Source of the DNA: Streptacidiphilus sp. P02-A3a
GTDB taxonomy: Bacteria; Actinomycetota; Actinomycetes; Streptomycetales; Streptomycetaceae
Assembly (NCBI RefSeq): GCF_014084105.1
Contig: NZ_CP048289.1
Span: forward strand, 6,395,922-6,459,921
DNA length: 64,000 bases
Reading direction: 5' to 3'
Part shown: positions 51,893-60,481 of the stretch, in pieces
Position numbering within the stretch: position 1 is the stretch's first letter
Layout of the letters: each line of letters opens with the position of its first letter
Position numbers and translations under genes: made by a program
The notes under the pieces: generated by a model
Database searches by the model: none
What the model saw: the letters and a program-made list of their open reading frames with translations, nothing else
Told to the model about the DNA's origin: nothing

Positions 51893-53116
51893 ATGACCGC
51901 CTCACCCGACCTCGCGACCGTGTCCCAGGGCGCGGACGCCGTTCCCGCCGCCCCCGCGAAGCTGCCGCTGTTCCCGCTGCTGGCGCTGGCGACGGCGGTC
52001 TTCATCACCGCGCTCACCGAGACCCTGCCCGCCGGTCTGCTGCCGCAGATGAGCGCCGCGCTGCGGACGAGCGATTCAGCGACCGGACAGACCGTCACCA
52101 TCTACGCGCTCGGCACCGCCCTGACCGCGATCCCGTTGACGGCGGCCACGGCCCGCTGGCCGCGCAGGCGGCTGCTGCTCACCTCCATGGCCGGTTTCGC
52201 GGTCGCCAACACGGTGACCGCGGTGTCGTCGGACTACCCGCTGACCATGGCGGCGCGCTTCCTCGCCGGGGTGGCGGCCGGGCTGGCCTGGGCGCTGCTC
52301 GCGGGCTACGCCCGGCGGCTGGCGCCGCCGCCCCTCCAGGGCAGGGCGATCGCGGTCGCCATGGCGGGCATCCCGGTCGCGCTCTCGCTCGGTGTCCCGG
52401 CCGGGACCTTCCTCGGCACCTCGGCCGACTGGCGGCTGGCCTTCCTGGCGATGACCGGACTCACCGTGCTGCTGCTGGGCTGGATCGCGGCGGCCGTGCC
52501 GGACCATCCGGGGCAGCGGGACGGCGGCCGACCGCGGCTGCTGCCGTCGGTGCGGATCCCGGGGGTGGGCCCGGTGCTCGTCGTCACCCTGGTCTTCGTG
52601 CTGGCGGACACCATCCTGTACGCGTACATCGCCACCTTCCTGGACCGGGTCGGCCTCGGCCGGGACACGGACCTGGTGCTGCTGGTCTTCGGCGCCGCCT
52701 CGCTGGCCGGTATCTGGATCGTCGGCGTGCGGATCCAGCGGGGGCTGCGGGCGCTGACCGTCGCCAGCACGCTGCTGGTCGGGCTCGCCGCGCTGCTGCT
52801 GGCCCTGGTGACCGGCAGCGCGCCGCAGGTCTACCTGGCGGCGGCGCTGTGGGGGCTCGGCTGGGGCGGTGTGCCGACGCTGCTGCAGACCGCCGTCGGC
52901 CAGGCGGCCGGGGAGCAGGCGGACGCCGCCCAGGCGGTGCTGGTGACGCTGTGGAACGTGGCGATGGCGGCCGGTGGCGTCATCGGCGGCGTGCTGCTGG
53001 ACCGGACCGGCAGCCGTTCGCTGCCCTGGGCGGTGCTGCTGCTCCTGCTGCCGGTGCTGGCGGTGGTGGTCGCGGCCCGCCGCCACGGCTTCCCGGCCGC
53101 CCGCCGCGCGGGCTGA
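51893..53116 (+). CDS. MFS exporter (DHA1, AraJ/sugar-efflux or chloramphenicol-resistance type)
   Basis: 407 residues, twelve helices. The first helix region LPLFPLLALATAVFITALTETLPAGLLPQMSAAL is that of the Cmr/AraJ/SotB group, with motif A variant ARWPRRRLLLTSM and VPAGTFLGTSADWRLAFLAM. Substrate unknown. AGGAG lies six bases before the ATG. Divergent from the SARP regulator and preceded by its putative binding array, so it is the most likely direct target. Confidence 0.9.
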   Translation: MTASPDLATVSQGADAVPAAPAKLPLFPLLALATAVFITALTETLPAGLLPQMSAALRTSDSATGQTVTIYALGTALTAIPLTAATARWPRRRLLLTSMAGFAVANTVTAVSSDYPLTMAARFLAGVAAGLAWALLAGYARRLAPPPLQGRAIAVAMAGIPVALSLGVPAGTFLGTSADWRLAFLAMTGLTVLLLGWIAAAVPDHPGQRDGGRPRLLPSVRIPGVGPVLVVTLVFVLADTILYAYIATFLDRVGLGRDTDLVLLVFGAASLAGIWIVGVRIQRGLRALTVASTLLVGLAALLLALVTGSAPQVYLAAALWGLGWGGVPTLLQTAVGQAAGEQADAAQAVLVTLWNVAMAAGGVIGGVLLDRTGSRSLPWAVLLLLLPVLAVVVAARRHGFPAARRAG

Positions 53117-53127
53117 CCGGGCGGTCG

Positions 53128-53180
53128 GCACCGCTGACGTCGCCGCGCCCGTCGGTCGGGGGCGGCGGCGTCAGCGGTGC
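53128..53180. terminator. Bidirectional hairpin terminator
   Basis: GCACCGCTGACG-T-CGCCGC pairs with GCGGCG-G-CGTCAGCGGTGC (one mismatch), loop of 15. It overlaps the last codons of the small convergent gene. Confidence 0.75.
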
Positions 53181-53404
53181 AGCAAGTCCTGGGCGTGCAG
53201 GATCGGCGGGAGGGTCATCAGCGCGGTCTCGACCACGGCCCGGTCACCGCCCTTGTCGGCGGCGGCGCCGAGCAGCGTCCGCTGGGCCTGGTCGGCCCGG
53301 CCGAAGGCGGTCGCCGCGAGCTGCGCGAGCCGGTCCGGCGGGAGGCGGCCGACGGTCGGCCCCGGGTACGGGCGTTCGCTGGGTTCGGGGTCCTCGGAGG
53401 TCAT
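53171..53404 (-). CDS. Small helical protein, third gene of the NCS1/C45 operon
   Basis: 77 residues, not recognised. A polar, Pro-rich start (SEDPEPSERPYPGPTVGRL) is followed by amphipathic helices (LAQLAATAFGRADQAQRTLLGAAADK). Same strand as the C45 gene and 54 bp behind it, so probably the last cistron. No membrane segment or signal. Its 3' end is in the terminator stem. Confidence 0.6.
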   Translation of the reverse strand: MTSEDPEPSERPYPGPTVGRLPPDRLAQLAATAFGRADQAQRTLLGAAADKGGDRAVVETALMTLPPILHAQDLLHR

Positions 53405-53458
53405 GCTCCCAGGGTCCCCCCGGTCGGACGGCGACGCATCCGGGCCCGGCGCGGGCGG

Positions 53459-54628
53459 TCAGACCACCGTCCAGGCGGTGCCGTGGGCGGTGCACGGGCC
53501 GCCCGGGTGGACGGCGAGGCGCCCGGCGACGACGTCCAGCGAGACCGTGGCCAGGGTCTCCCAGCGCTTGCCGAGCGCCGCGCCGGGATCGGGGTGGCAG
53601 CAGAGCGCGGCGCCCTGGTCGAGGTGCAGGGTGAGCGCGTCCAGCAGCGCCTGGGCGTCCGGACGCGGGCGGTCGGCGGTGCGGGTGCGCAGCGCTTCGA
53701 GCCGGTCGCGGGTGTCCGGGTCCTCGGTGGCCAGGGCCTCGCCCCGGGCCAGCCGGGGGTCGACGAAGTGGTTGGTGCGCAGCAGGTAGCCGTCCGCGTC
53801 CGGCCGCAGCAGCGCGGGACCGGCGGGGCTGAGCTCGACCGTCGCGGCCCGGGCCCGGCCGTCGGCGAACCCGGCGAGGGTCAGCGAGCTGGAGGCGGCG
53901 ACCGGCGTCGCCATGGCCAGCCACGCCGCCGCCTCGACGTCGGCGCAGCGGTCGAGCAGCTGCCGGGCAAGCACGTGCACCGGCAGCCAGCCGCCACCCG
54001 GCTCGGGGCCGGTCGCGCCGCAGGTGCGCGCGTCGGCAGCGTGCGCGTCGGAAGCGTGCGCGTCGGAAGCGTGCGTGTCGGAGGTGTGCGTGTCGGAGGT
54101 GTGCGCGAGGATGTTGAAGTGCAGGCCGAGACCGGCCGCGTTGACGCCGATCTTGCCGACGATGCCGTACTCGGTCACCGTCCGCACGACCCGGCCGTCG
54201 GGGTGCTCGATCTGCCAGACGAACCAGCCGTCACGCAGGTCGTCGTGCCAGTCCCAGGTCTGGGTGGTGACCGGCGGGCGGCCGTCGGCCGGGGCGTGGA
54301 CGACGGTCGAGCACTCCGGGTGCTGGCGGCCGTAGCGGCCGAGGATCTCGGTGCGGGCGTTGAGCGCGGCGATCCGGTGCACCGGCAGCTCCGCGCCCCG
54401 GGCGATGCCGTCGATCTCCTCGGCCAGCTCGGGGGCGAGCCGGGCGATCTGCCCGAGGGCGGCCACGCCCGCCTCGGCGACCTGGTCCGGCCGGGCGCCG
54501 GTGGCCAGGAAGAGCGCGTCGTAACGGTCGGCGGTGCGCCGGATCCGGTCCGGGAAGGCCCGGCCGAGGAGCAGTCCGCGCTCGCCGGGAGTGGCGGCGG
54601 GGGAACGGAAGACGGTGGGGGTGGTCAT
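53459..54628 (-). CDS. C45-family Ntn hydrolase / acyltransferase (6-APA acyltransferase-like)
   Basis: 389 residues. The family is acyl-CoA:6-aminopenicillanate acyltransferase and relatives including beta-alanyl-amine hydrolases. Cys106 in HPECSTVVHAP is the autoprocessing nucleophile (Ntn cysteine); TQTWDWHDDL, VTEYGIVGKIGVNAAGLGLHFNIL and FLRTNHF-type YLLRTNHFVDPRLA are conserved. An unusual insertion of five pentapeptides (HTSDT, HTSDT, HASDA, HASDA, HAADA) interrupts the domain at about residues 176-200, encoded by 15-bp tandem repeats. Cytoplasmic, no signal. Downstream of an NCS1 permease by 48 bp, so it likely cleaves or transfers an acyl group on the imported compound. Confidence 0.85.
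   Translation of the reverse strand: MTTPTVFRSPAATPGERGLLLGRAFPDRIRRTADRYDALFLATGARPDQVAEAGVAALGQIARLAPELAEEIDGIARGAELPVHRIAALNARTEILGRYGRQHPECSTVVHAPADGRPPVTTQTWDWHDDLRDGWFVWQIEHPDGRVVRTVTEYGIVGKIGVNAAGLGLHFNILAHTSDTHTSDTHASDAHASDAHAADARTCGATGPEPGGGWLPVHVLARQLLDRCADVEAAAWLAMATPVAASSSLTLAGFADGRARAATVELSPAGPALLRPDADGYLLRTNHFVDPRLARGEALATEDPDTRDRLEALRTRTADRPRPDAQALLDALTLHLDQGAALCCHPDPGAALGKRWETLATVSLDVVAGRLAVHPGGPCTAHGTAWTVV
54028..54102. repeat. In-frame 15-bp tandem repeat, five copies
   Basis: Units GCGCGTCGGCAGCGT, GCGCGTCGGAAGCGT (twice), GCGTGTCGGAGGTGT (twice). Being a multiple of three, copy-number change keeps the C45 reading frame. Confidence 0.92.
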
Positions 54629-54676
54629 CGGCGGGCTGCTCCTCGGCGGGTGCGGCGGGGTAGGGCGCTGGGTCGG

Positions 54677-56131
54677 TCAGCCGCGGGCGGCGCGGTGGCG
54701 GCGCGTCAGCAGCAGGTAGAGGCCCGCGGCGAGGATCATGCCGACCGGCAGTGACAGGTCGGTGCCGTTCATGGCGGCGGCGACCGGTCCGGTGAACAGC
54801 TGCGTGTCGACGCAGAGGGTGGCCGCGACGGCGCCGACCACCAGGGCGGTGGCACCGGCCCAGTTGACGCCGCCGGAGTACCAGAACGGCCCGGTGCGGG
54901 TCTCGTCGCTGAGTTCGTGGCCGTCGTAGCCGTTGCGCCGCCGCAGCACGTCGGTGGCGTAGATGGCCATGGTCGGGCCCATCAGCGCGACCATCAGTTC
55001 CAGCACGCTGTTGACGGTGGTCAGGAAGTTCGACACCAGCAGCGCGTACAGGGTGAGCGCGACGCCGAGGGTGCCGTCCAGGGCGACGCTCCGGGAGCGG
55101 CGGATCCGGACGCCGACGGCCTGTAGCGCGAGGCCGGAACTGTAGGCGGTCATCGCGTTGTTGGCGACCGCGGACAGCACGATGGCGAGCAGGAAGGCGG
55201 GCTTGAACCAGCCGGGGATGATCGACTCCAGCGCGCCCTGCGGGTCGGTCATGTCGAGCGCGGTCCCGGCCAGCACGCCCAGGCCGGTGAAGAGCACGCT
55301 GGGGATGAAGGCGCCGAGGGCGGTCCAGCCCGCGATCGCGGCGGGGCTGGTCTGCCGCGGCAGGTACCGGGTGAAGTCGGCGCTGTTGCTGTACGAGAGC
55401 GGCGCGGAGGCGATCAGGGCGAGGCCCCCGGCCAGCGCCGCCAGCAGGGCGCTGCCGTGCAGCGACTGCCGCGGGTGGTAGTCCCAGTCGGCGTGCTTCA
55501 GGACGTACCCCGCCAGCACCAGGAAGACCAGGGTGAGCACGATGGAGAACGGCGTGTACAGCCGGACGATCATGGCGTGGCCGTAGACGCTGATGGCCAG
55601 CGTCGCCGCCGCGACCGCGATGATGATCACGACCTTGACCGGCGTGTCCGGGTCCAGTCCGACCTCCTCGACCAGCGAGAACGCGGCGAGGCAACCGGCC
55701 GCCCAGTTGAGCGCGAGGTAGCAGACCGAGGCGAACCACCCGGTGATCGCGATGTTCGCGCGGTTGCCGCGGACGCCGAACATCGCCCGCATGATCACCT
55801 CGCTGGGGGTGCCCGAGGCGGCGCCGCTGACGGACACCAGGCCGACCAGCGCCCAGAACAGGTTGCCGACGACCACCACGCCGAGGGCCTGCCACAGGCT
55901 CAGGCCCATCAGGATCAGCGCCCCGCCGACGACCAGGCTGAGGTAGCTGACGTTGGGCGCGGCCCAGACCCCGAACAGATCCCGCGGGCGGCCGTGCCGC
56001 TCGCTGTCGGGGATGACGTCGATGCCGTGCGCCTCCACGCCGCCCCGGGGACCGTTCCCGCTGGTGGGCGCGTCGGGGTCGGGCGAGGCGTGGGGGGATC
56101 CGGTGGCGCGGGCGGGCGTCTTGGCAGCCAT
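54677..56131 (-). CDS. NCS1-family permease (nucleobase/allantoin/hydantoin type)
   Basis: 484 residues, about 12 helices. A 55-residue soluble N-terminus (Pro/Gly-rich, then VEAHGIDVIPDSERHGRPRDLFGVWAAPNVSYLSLVVGG) is the family's usual lead-in; GTPSEVIMRAMFGVRGN and SADFTRYLPRQTSP are typical NCS1 motifs. It imports a purine, pyrimidine or related heterocycle with protons or sodium. First gene of a three-gene operon; ATG 56131 with GGAGAA upstream and an inverted-repeat operator 42-63 bp upstream. Confidence 0.9.
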   Translation of the reverse strand: MAAKTPARATGSPHASPDPDAPTSGNGPRGGVEAHGIDVIPDSERHGRPRDLFGVWAAPNVSYLSLVVGGALILMGLSLWQALGVVVVGNLFWALVGLVSVSGAASGTPSEVIMRAMFGVRGNRANIAITGWFASVCYLALNWAAGCLAAFSLVEEVGLDPDTPVKVVIIIAVAAATLAISVYGHAMIVRLYTPFSIVLTLVFLVLAGYVLKHADWDYHPRQSLHGSALLAALAGGLALIASAPLSYSNSADFTRYLPRQTSPAAIAGWTALGAFIPSVLFTGLGVLAGTALDMTDPQGALESIIPGWFKPAFLLAIVLSAVANNAMTAYSSGLALQAVGVRIRRSRSVALDGTLGVALTLYALLVSNFLTTVNSVLELMVALMGPTMAIYATDVLRRRNGYDGHELSDETRTGPFWYSGGVNWAGATALVVGAVAATLCVDTQLFTGPVAAAMNGTDLSLPVGMILAAGLYLLLTRRHRAARG

Positions 56132-56172
56132 GGGGAGTTCTCCGAACCGATATGCCCTGAGGGACGGCCGAT

Positions 56173-56194
56173 CTATTGGTCGCTCATCCAATAG
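56173..56194. promoter_or_regulatory. Operator-like inverted repeat before the NCS1 operon
   Basis: CTATTGG-N8-CCAATAG, perfect 7-bp arms. The inner sequence TCGCTCAT resembles sites of TetR/GntR purine-type regulators. No regulator gene adjoins. The rest of the 317-bp gap 56132-56448 holds only this site and a terminator. Confidence 0.65.
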
Positions 56195-56397
56195 TGCCCG
56201 GACGCCTCTCGTCAAGGGTGTGGTCACCGTCCGGAGGCAAGCCGGGCCGAATCGAGACCGGGGCGAACGGCCGCGCGGTTCCGCCGACCCGCGAAGAGGC
56301 AGTTGCGGCGATCCCGGCCGACTGCTCGTGGCGTACGCGGTCCCGGCGAGGCCTGGACCAGGCAGCACGAGCACCGCACCCCGCAGGCGTAGCCGGC

Positions 56398-56427
56398 GGA
56401 CCTGTCGGCGCTGGGGCCGACAGGTCC
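56398..56427 (-). terminator. Hairpin terminator of the ricin-domain protein gene
   Basis: Perfect 12-bp arms GGACCTGTCGGC / GCCGACAGGTCC, loop GCTGGG, 22 bp past the stop at 56449. Confidence 0.85.
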
Positions 56428-56448
56428 TGGCCGGGGTGGGTCAGCGGG

Positions 56449-59388
56449 TCAGTGGACGGTCCACTGCTGGAGCGCCGAGCCGGTGTTGGGCTGCTGGGTG
56501 ACCAGCGCGCCGTTGCCGGTCGAGGCGGTGGTCAGCAACAGGCCGGTGTGCACGTTGGTGAGCGTGTAGCCGCCGTTGGCGAGCAGGGACACGGTCCAGT
56601 GCTGGTTGCTCGCGCCGCTGCACGGCCACTGGATCACCGTCGTACCGGCGGTGGTGAACCCGCCGTTGTCGTCCATGCACTGCCCCGACGAACCGTTGAC
56701 CAACTGGTACGAACCGTCGGACTGCTGGGTGAAGGCCCAGTTCTGGTTCGCCGCGCCGGTGAGCGCCGAGGTGTCGAGCTGGATCCCGTCACCGCTGGAC
56801 GAGTTGGGGTCCTCCAGCGCCTCGCCCTGGAGCGCGACGGTGTGGCTGCCGGTCACGTTGGCCGCCGGGGTCCACTGCTGGAGCGCCGAGCCGGTGTTGG
56901 GCTGCTGGGTGACCAGCGCGCCGTTGCCGGTCGAGGCGGTGGTCAGCAACAGGCCGCTGTGCGCGTTGGTGAGCGTGTAGGCCCCGCTGGACAGTTGCGC
57001 CACCGTCCAGTGCTGGTTGCTGGCGCCGCTGCACGGCCACTGGATCACCGTCGTACCGGCGGTGGTGAAGCCGCCGTTGTCGTCCATGCACTGCCCCGAC
57101 GAACCGTTGACCAACTGGTACGAACCGTCGGACTGCTGGGTGAAGGTCCACTGCTGGTTCGCCGCGCCGGTGAGCGCCGAGGTGTCGAGTTGCCGGGCCT
57201 CGGTGGTGGACGAGTCGGGGTCCTCCAGCGCCTGGCCCTGCAGCAGCACGGTGTAACTGCCGTTCGGCAGCGAGGGAGCAGCGACCGACCAGCTGAAGGT
57301 GGTCGCGCCCGAGGCCGCGCCCGCCGTCGCGGTGACGGTCGCGGTCCCGCTGCCGGTGCTGCTCGGGGTGCCGCTGATCAGGCCGGTGCCGGAGTTGACG
57401 GTGACCCCGGCGGGCAGGCCCACGGCCGAGTAGGCGGGTGTGGCCCCGGTCGACGAGGCGGCGGTGGCCTGCAGGTTGACCGCGGTGCCGTCGGTCCAGC
57501 TCTGCGCGCCGATCGGGTTCACGGTGACGGTACCGGCGGTGGTGCCGACGGCGGTGACGGTCAGCGTCTGCTCGTTGCTGGTGCGCGATCCGCCGACGCT
57601 GTTGCCGGTGGTGTTGGTCCAGTAGCGGGCCGGGGTGGTCTCGGCGACCGCGCCGGAGCCCGTGGTCAGCCCGACCACCAAGCCGCTGTAGCGGTTGACC
57701 AGGCGGTAACTGCCGCTGGTGGCACCGCTGCTGGAGCTGGTGTCCGGGATCACCCACCACTGCTGGCCGACGGTCGGGCCGGTGCCGCCGGTCGCGGTGA
57801 CCGTGGGCGCGGTGCCCCAGGCACGGCTGCCGGTGCTGCTGCTGCCGACGCCGAGCAGCTGCCCGGTTCCGGCGTTGACGATCTGGTAGGAGCCGTCGCC
57901 GTCGGCGACGAAGGACCAGGCCTGGAGGGTCGACCCGCTGGCCGAGGCCTGCGAGGCGGTGGCCGAGCTGCCGGAGACCTGGCCCAGGAACTGACCGTCC
58001 GCGCTGGCGATCCGGTAGGTGTCGGCCGGGTTGAACAGCGTGGCGGCCGGGGCGCTGGAGCCGACGGTCAGGTTGGCGTACTCGCCGGAGGAGCCGGCAC
58101 AGGCGATCGCGCAGTAGGAGCGGAAGCTCTCACCGACGATGGTCGAACTGGTCAGGTTCTGGTTGTCGAGGAACCAGCGGTACCAGGAGTCCGAGGTGTA
58201 GCTGCCCGAGTCACCGATCAGCGTCCACTGCTGGGTGGCGAGGTTGGCGGTGGCGTAGAACTGCTGCGGTTGCGGGGTGCTGGTGTTCACCACCTCGGGC
58301 TCGCCGAGGTACAGGCCGAGGTAGGCGTCGTACGCGATGTTCATGATGAACAGCGGTGACTTGGACGGTAGTTCACCGGCCGCGACCTGCTGGTCCACGG
58401 TGCCGGTGTTGGCCGGGTCGTAGTCCTGCCCGACCGGGGTGTAGCCGGTCGGTGCGGCCGAGGTGGCCGGTACCATGTTGCTCTCCTGGCCGCCCACGCC
58501 GGGCTGCGACCAGGCGCCGTCGTACCACTTCTGCCAGGTGCCGGTCGCCATCTTGCCGGAGATCGGCGCGCGGGCGACGTGCGCCAGGCCGCCGGTGCTG
58601 CCGCCGACCCCGCCCTTGGGCACGATCCGGGAGCCGTAGTAGACGTAGAAGTACCCGGAGGCGGTGTCCACGAACAGCCTCGGGTCGCCGTCACCGTAGT
58701 CGTAGGTCTGGTTCGGGAAGGCCGTGGTGTCGCCCCGATCGGTGCTGTACGGCGAGGTGATGGCGTGGCCCTCGATGGTCCACACCTTGCCCTGGTCGGT
58801 GGAGACGGCGTAGTCGATGGAGTCGTAGTGCAGCCCGTCGCCGAAGGGCTGCGGGGTGAACTCGTCGTGCACCAGGCCGTACCAGTTCCCGGTGTCCGGA
58901 TCGACCCAGACCCCCACCAGGTCGCAGTAGTTGACCTCGGCGTAGCCGGAGCCCGAGGGCGCGGCGGTCGCCTCCAGACCGGTCGGGCTGTTGTCGCAAC
59001 GCCAGGTGGTGTCGGCGTTGGAGTCCTGGGAGTTGGCCGGGTTGACCGCGTTGTCGAGGGCGCTGTCCGCGGTCGCGGTGTCGAAGTCGGTGCCGGTGTA
59101 GAAGTTCCACTTGCGGGAGTCGGTCGCGCCGTAGAGCGAGTTGGACTCCTGGTAGTAGAAGGTGCCGTCCTTGTCGACGAACGGGCTGGCCGGGGTGTCG
59201 TCGGGGTTGCCGAAGGACCCGATCGAGCCGACGTTGACGGTGTAGCTGGGGGTGGCCGCGGTGGCCGAGGCCGGAGCGGCGGTCAGCGCACTGACGCCGA
59301 GGGTCGCCAGCGCCAGGGCGGCCAGGGCCCCGACGAGTCTTCTTCGTACGGGTTCTTTCGGTGCGGGTCTGGTGGAGCGAGCTGACAC
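56449..59388 (-). CDS. Secreted beta-propeller-like protein with ricin-type lectin domains
   Basis: 979 residues from a GTG with AAGGAG six bases upstream. Signal peptide to about residue 37 (ASATA). Residues 45-420 look like a five-bladed beta propeller (blade-like stretches FVDKDGTFYYQESNSLYG, GVWVDPDTGNWYGLVHDEF, DPRLFVDTASGYFYVYYGSR), so a glycosidase/binding propeller is likely, but I cannot name a GH family. Then a ricin-like lectin unit (about 455-590), an Ig-like module (GLPAGVTVNSGTGLISGTPS), and two almost identical C-terminal ricin-type units (SSGQCMDDNGGFTTAGTT, QHWTV) 137 residues apart. Probably binds or degrades plant or fungal glycans. Confidence 0.8.
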   Translation of the reverse strand: MSARSTRPAPKEPVRRRLVGALAALALATLGVSALTAAPASATAATPSYTVNVGSIGSFGNPDDTPASPFVDKDGTFYYQESNSLYGATDSRKWNFYTGTDFDTATADSALDNAVNPANSQDSNADTTWRCDNSPTGLEATAAPSGSGYAEVNYCDLVGVWVDPDTGNWYGLVHDEFTPQPFGDGLHYDSIDYAVSTDQGKVWTIEGHAITSPYSTDRGDTTAFPNQTYDYGDGDPRLFVDTASGYFYVYYGSRIVPKGGVGGSTGGLAHVARAPISGKMATGTWQKWYDGAWSQPGVGGQESNMVPATSAAPTGYTPVGQDYDPANTGTVDQQVAAGELPSKSPLFIMNIAYDAYLGLYLGEPEVVNTSTPQPQQFYATANLATQQWTLIGDSGSYTSDSWYRWFLDNQNLTSSTIVGESFRSYCAIACAGSSGEYANLTVGSSAPAATLFNPADTYRIASADGQFLGQVSGSSATASQASASGSTLQAWSFVADGDGSYQIVNAGTGQLLGVGSSSTGSRAWGTAPTVTATGGTGPTVGQQWWVIPDTSSSSGATSGSYRLVNRYSGLVVGLTTGSGAVAETTPARYWTNTTGNSVGGSRTSNEQTLTVTAVGTTAGTVTVNPIGAQSWTDGTAVNLQATAASSTGATPAYSAVGLPAGVTVNSGTGLISGTPSSTGSGTATVTATAGAASGATTFSWSVAAPSLPNGSYTVLLQGQALEDPDSSTTEARQLDTSALTGAANQQWTFTQQSDGSYQLVNGSSGQCMDDNGGFTTAGTTVIQWPCSGASNQHWTVAQLSSGAYTLTNAHSGLLLTTASTGNGALVTQQPNTGSALQQWTPAANVTGSHTVALQGEALEDPNSSSGDGIQLDTSALTGAANQNWAFTQQSDGSYQLVNGSSGQCMDDNGGFTTAGTTVIQWPCSGASNQHWTVSLLANGGYTLTNVHTGLLLTTASTGNGALVTQQPNTGSALQQWTVH
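56461..57245. repeat. 411-bp tandem duplication inside the ricin-domain gene
   Basis: CCACTGCTGGAGCGCCGAGC recurs at 56461 and 56872 and long stretches after it are identical or nearly so (for example the segments at 56639-56740 and 57051-57150). Encodes two copies of a 137-residue lectin unit; recent duplication. Confidence 0.85.
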
Positions 59389-59403
59389 CGTGACTCCTTT
59401 GTC

Positions 59404-59578
59404 GTGGCACCCACGCGGTGGGGGTGCGTGGTGGGGGTGCGGGTGCAGACGTGCTGCGGTGCACATGTGGTGCGTGGTGCGGTGCGGTGCGGTGCGTGCT
59501 GCGGTGCACATGTGGTGCGTGGTGCGGTGTGGTGCGTGGTGCGGTGTGGTGCGTGGTGCGGTGTGGTGCGGTGGTCCC
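59404..59578. repeat. GGTGCG-rich tandem repeat in the leader of the ricin-domain gene
   Basis: 175 bp composed almost only of GTGGTGCG, GGTGCG and GGTGTG units. It contains a 34-bp direct repeat (59451-59484 and 59496-59529) and a 17-bp period (GGTGCGGTGTGGTGCGT) at 59521-59560. It ends 16 bp before the GTG start on the minus strand, where the RNA would be C/A-rich (CACCGCACCACACC) and little folded. Confidence 0.9.
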
Positions 59579-59649
59579 CCGTTTCCACTCGCGGCGGCCG
59601 GGTGGCGGCGTCCGCGCGCCCCGTCGGCCGTCGTCAGCGGACGTCTGTG

Positions 59650-60209
59650 TCAGCCTTCCGACATCCGGAAGTCGTACGCCGGGGGGATCGGCTGCCCGGG
59701 GTGGACCGCGAGCCACAGGGCGTCCAGGGAGAGCTCGCCCGCGCGCATGTCGTCCGCCCGGATCCCCTCCGCCAGCAGTTCCCGGATCCGGTCGTGCGCG
59801 CGGACCAGCAGGTCGGCGGCCTCGTCCTCGCCGTCGGCCAGTCGGAGCAGGCCGAGGTGGTAGAGGGCGTGCCAGTCCCGGGCGTTGGCCTCCAGCAGCG
59901 CGCCAGCGGCTGCCGGTGATTGGGCCGACGCGGCGCCCGCCCCGGCCCGGGCCTGGTCCCAACTGCCGTGCACGGTCTGCGGGTCGACCGCGAGCAGGCC
60001 GTAGCCCCCGATCCAGGACCAGCTGCTGCGGGCGGGCATCGGCAGGTGCTCCAGCTGGGTCCGGGCCAGTCCGGCCTGGATCTCCAGGTAGGCGCGGTCG
60101 GGCCCGGGGAGCCACTCCTGCCAGTGCCGACCGCCGGTCGTGGTGCCCCAGCAGAACAGCTTGCGGCCGCGCAGCCGCTCGGTGCTCCGTTCATCCTGTT
60201 TCGCATGGA
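59650..60209 (-). pseudogene. Truncated DUF5107-like protein
   Basis: About 186 codons. GRKLFCWGTTTGGRHWQEWL followed by PGPDRAYLEIQAGLARTQLEHLPMPARSSW matches the middle of actinobacterial DUF5107 proteins, which are near 1000 residues; the end (DDMRAGELSLDALWLAVHPG) looks like the TPR-type C-terminus. Residues for the first several hundred and much of the centre are missing, so I read this as an internally deleted, 5'-truncated relic. No signal or ribosome site is convincing. It neighbours the LacI regulator and GH95 remnant, as DUF5107 genes often do. Confidence 0.65.
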
Positions 60210-60300
60210 AGTTTCCTCTCGCAGGGGGCGCCAACACCCCGGAGCCCCCGTCAGGCCTGCGACCTCGGGCTCGCTCGTTGGGTCGGAACAGTACGGCTTA

Positions 60301-60314
60301 TTTGACCGCTAAAA
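60301..60314. promoter_or_regulatory. LacI-type operator A
   Basis: TTTGACCGCTAAAA, in the divergent region between the DUF5107 remnant and the LacI gene. Confidence 0.6.
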
Positions 60315-60454
60315 CAAGAGGCCGTGCGCAGGATTGTGCAGCCGCTCATTCATCGACCCGGTCACCGTGGGAGAATGGCTGATGCAGCCACCACCGGCCC
60401 CGCCAAGCTGTCTTGACGGGATTCGGGTGTGGGGCTACGTTTCAGCCCAATTCA

Positions 60455-60468
60455 TTTGATCGGTAAAA
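60455..60468. promoter_or_regulatory. LacI-type operator B
   Basis: TTTGATCGGTAAAA, 12 of 14 bases as operator A (consensus TTTGAYCGSTAAAA), 14 bp before the regulator's ATG. Suggests autoregulation. Confidence 0.65.
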
Positions 60469-60481
60469 GGCGAGGAACCCG

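Noticed and set aside
48406..53116. SARP plus exporter as part of an antibiotic cluster
   Set aside because: No core biosynthetic genes are present within 10 kb on either side, so only the regulator-exporter pair can be claimed.
54028..54102. CRISPR-like array
   Set aside because: Units are contiguous 15-mers without spacers and are in frame inside a coding gene. The same holds for the repeats at 3707, 15011, 31921 and 59404.
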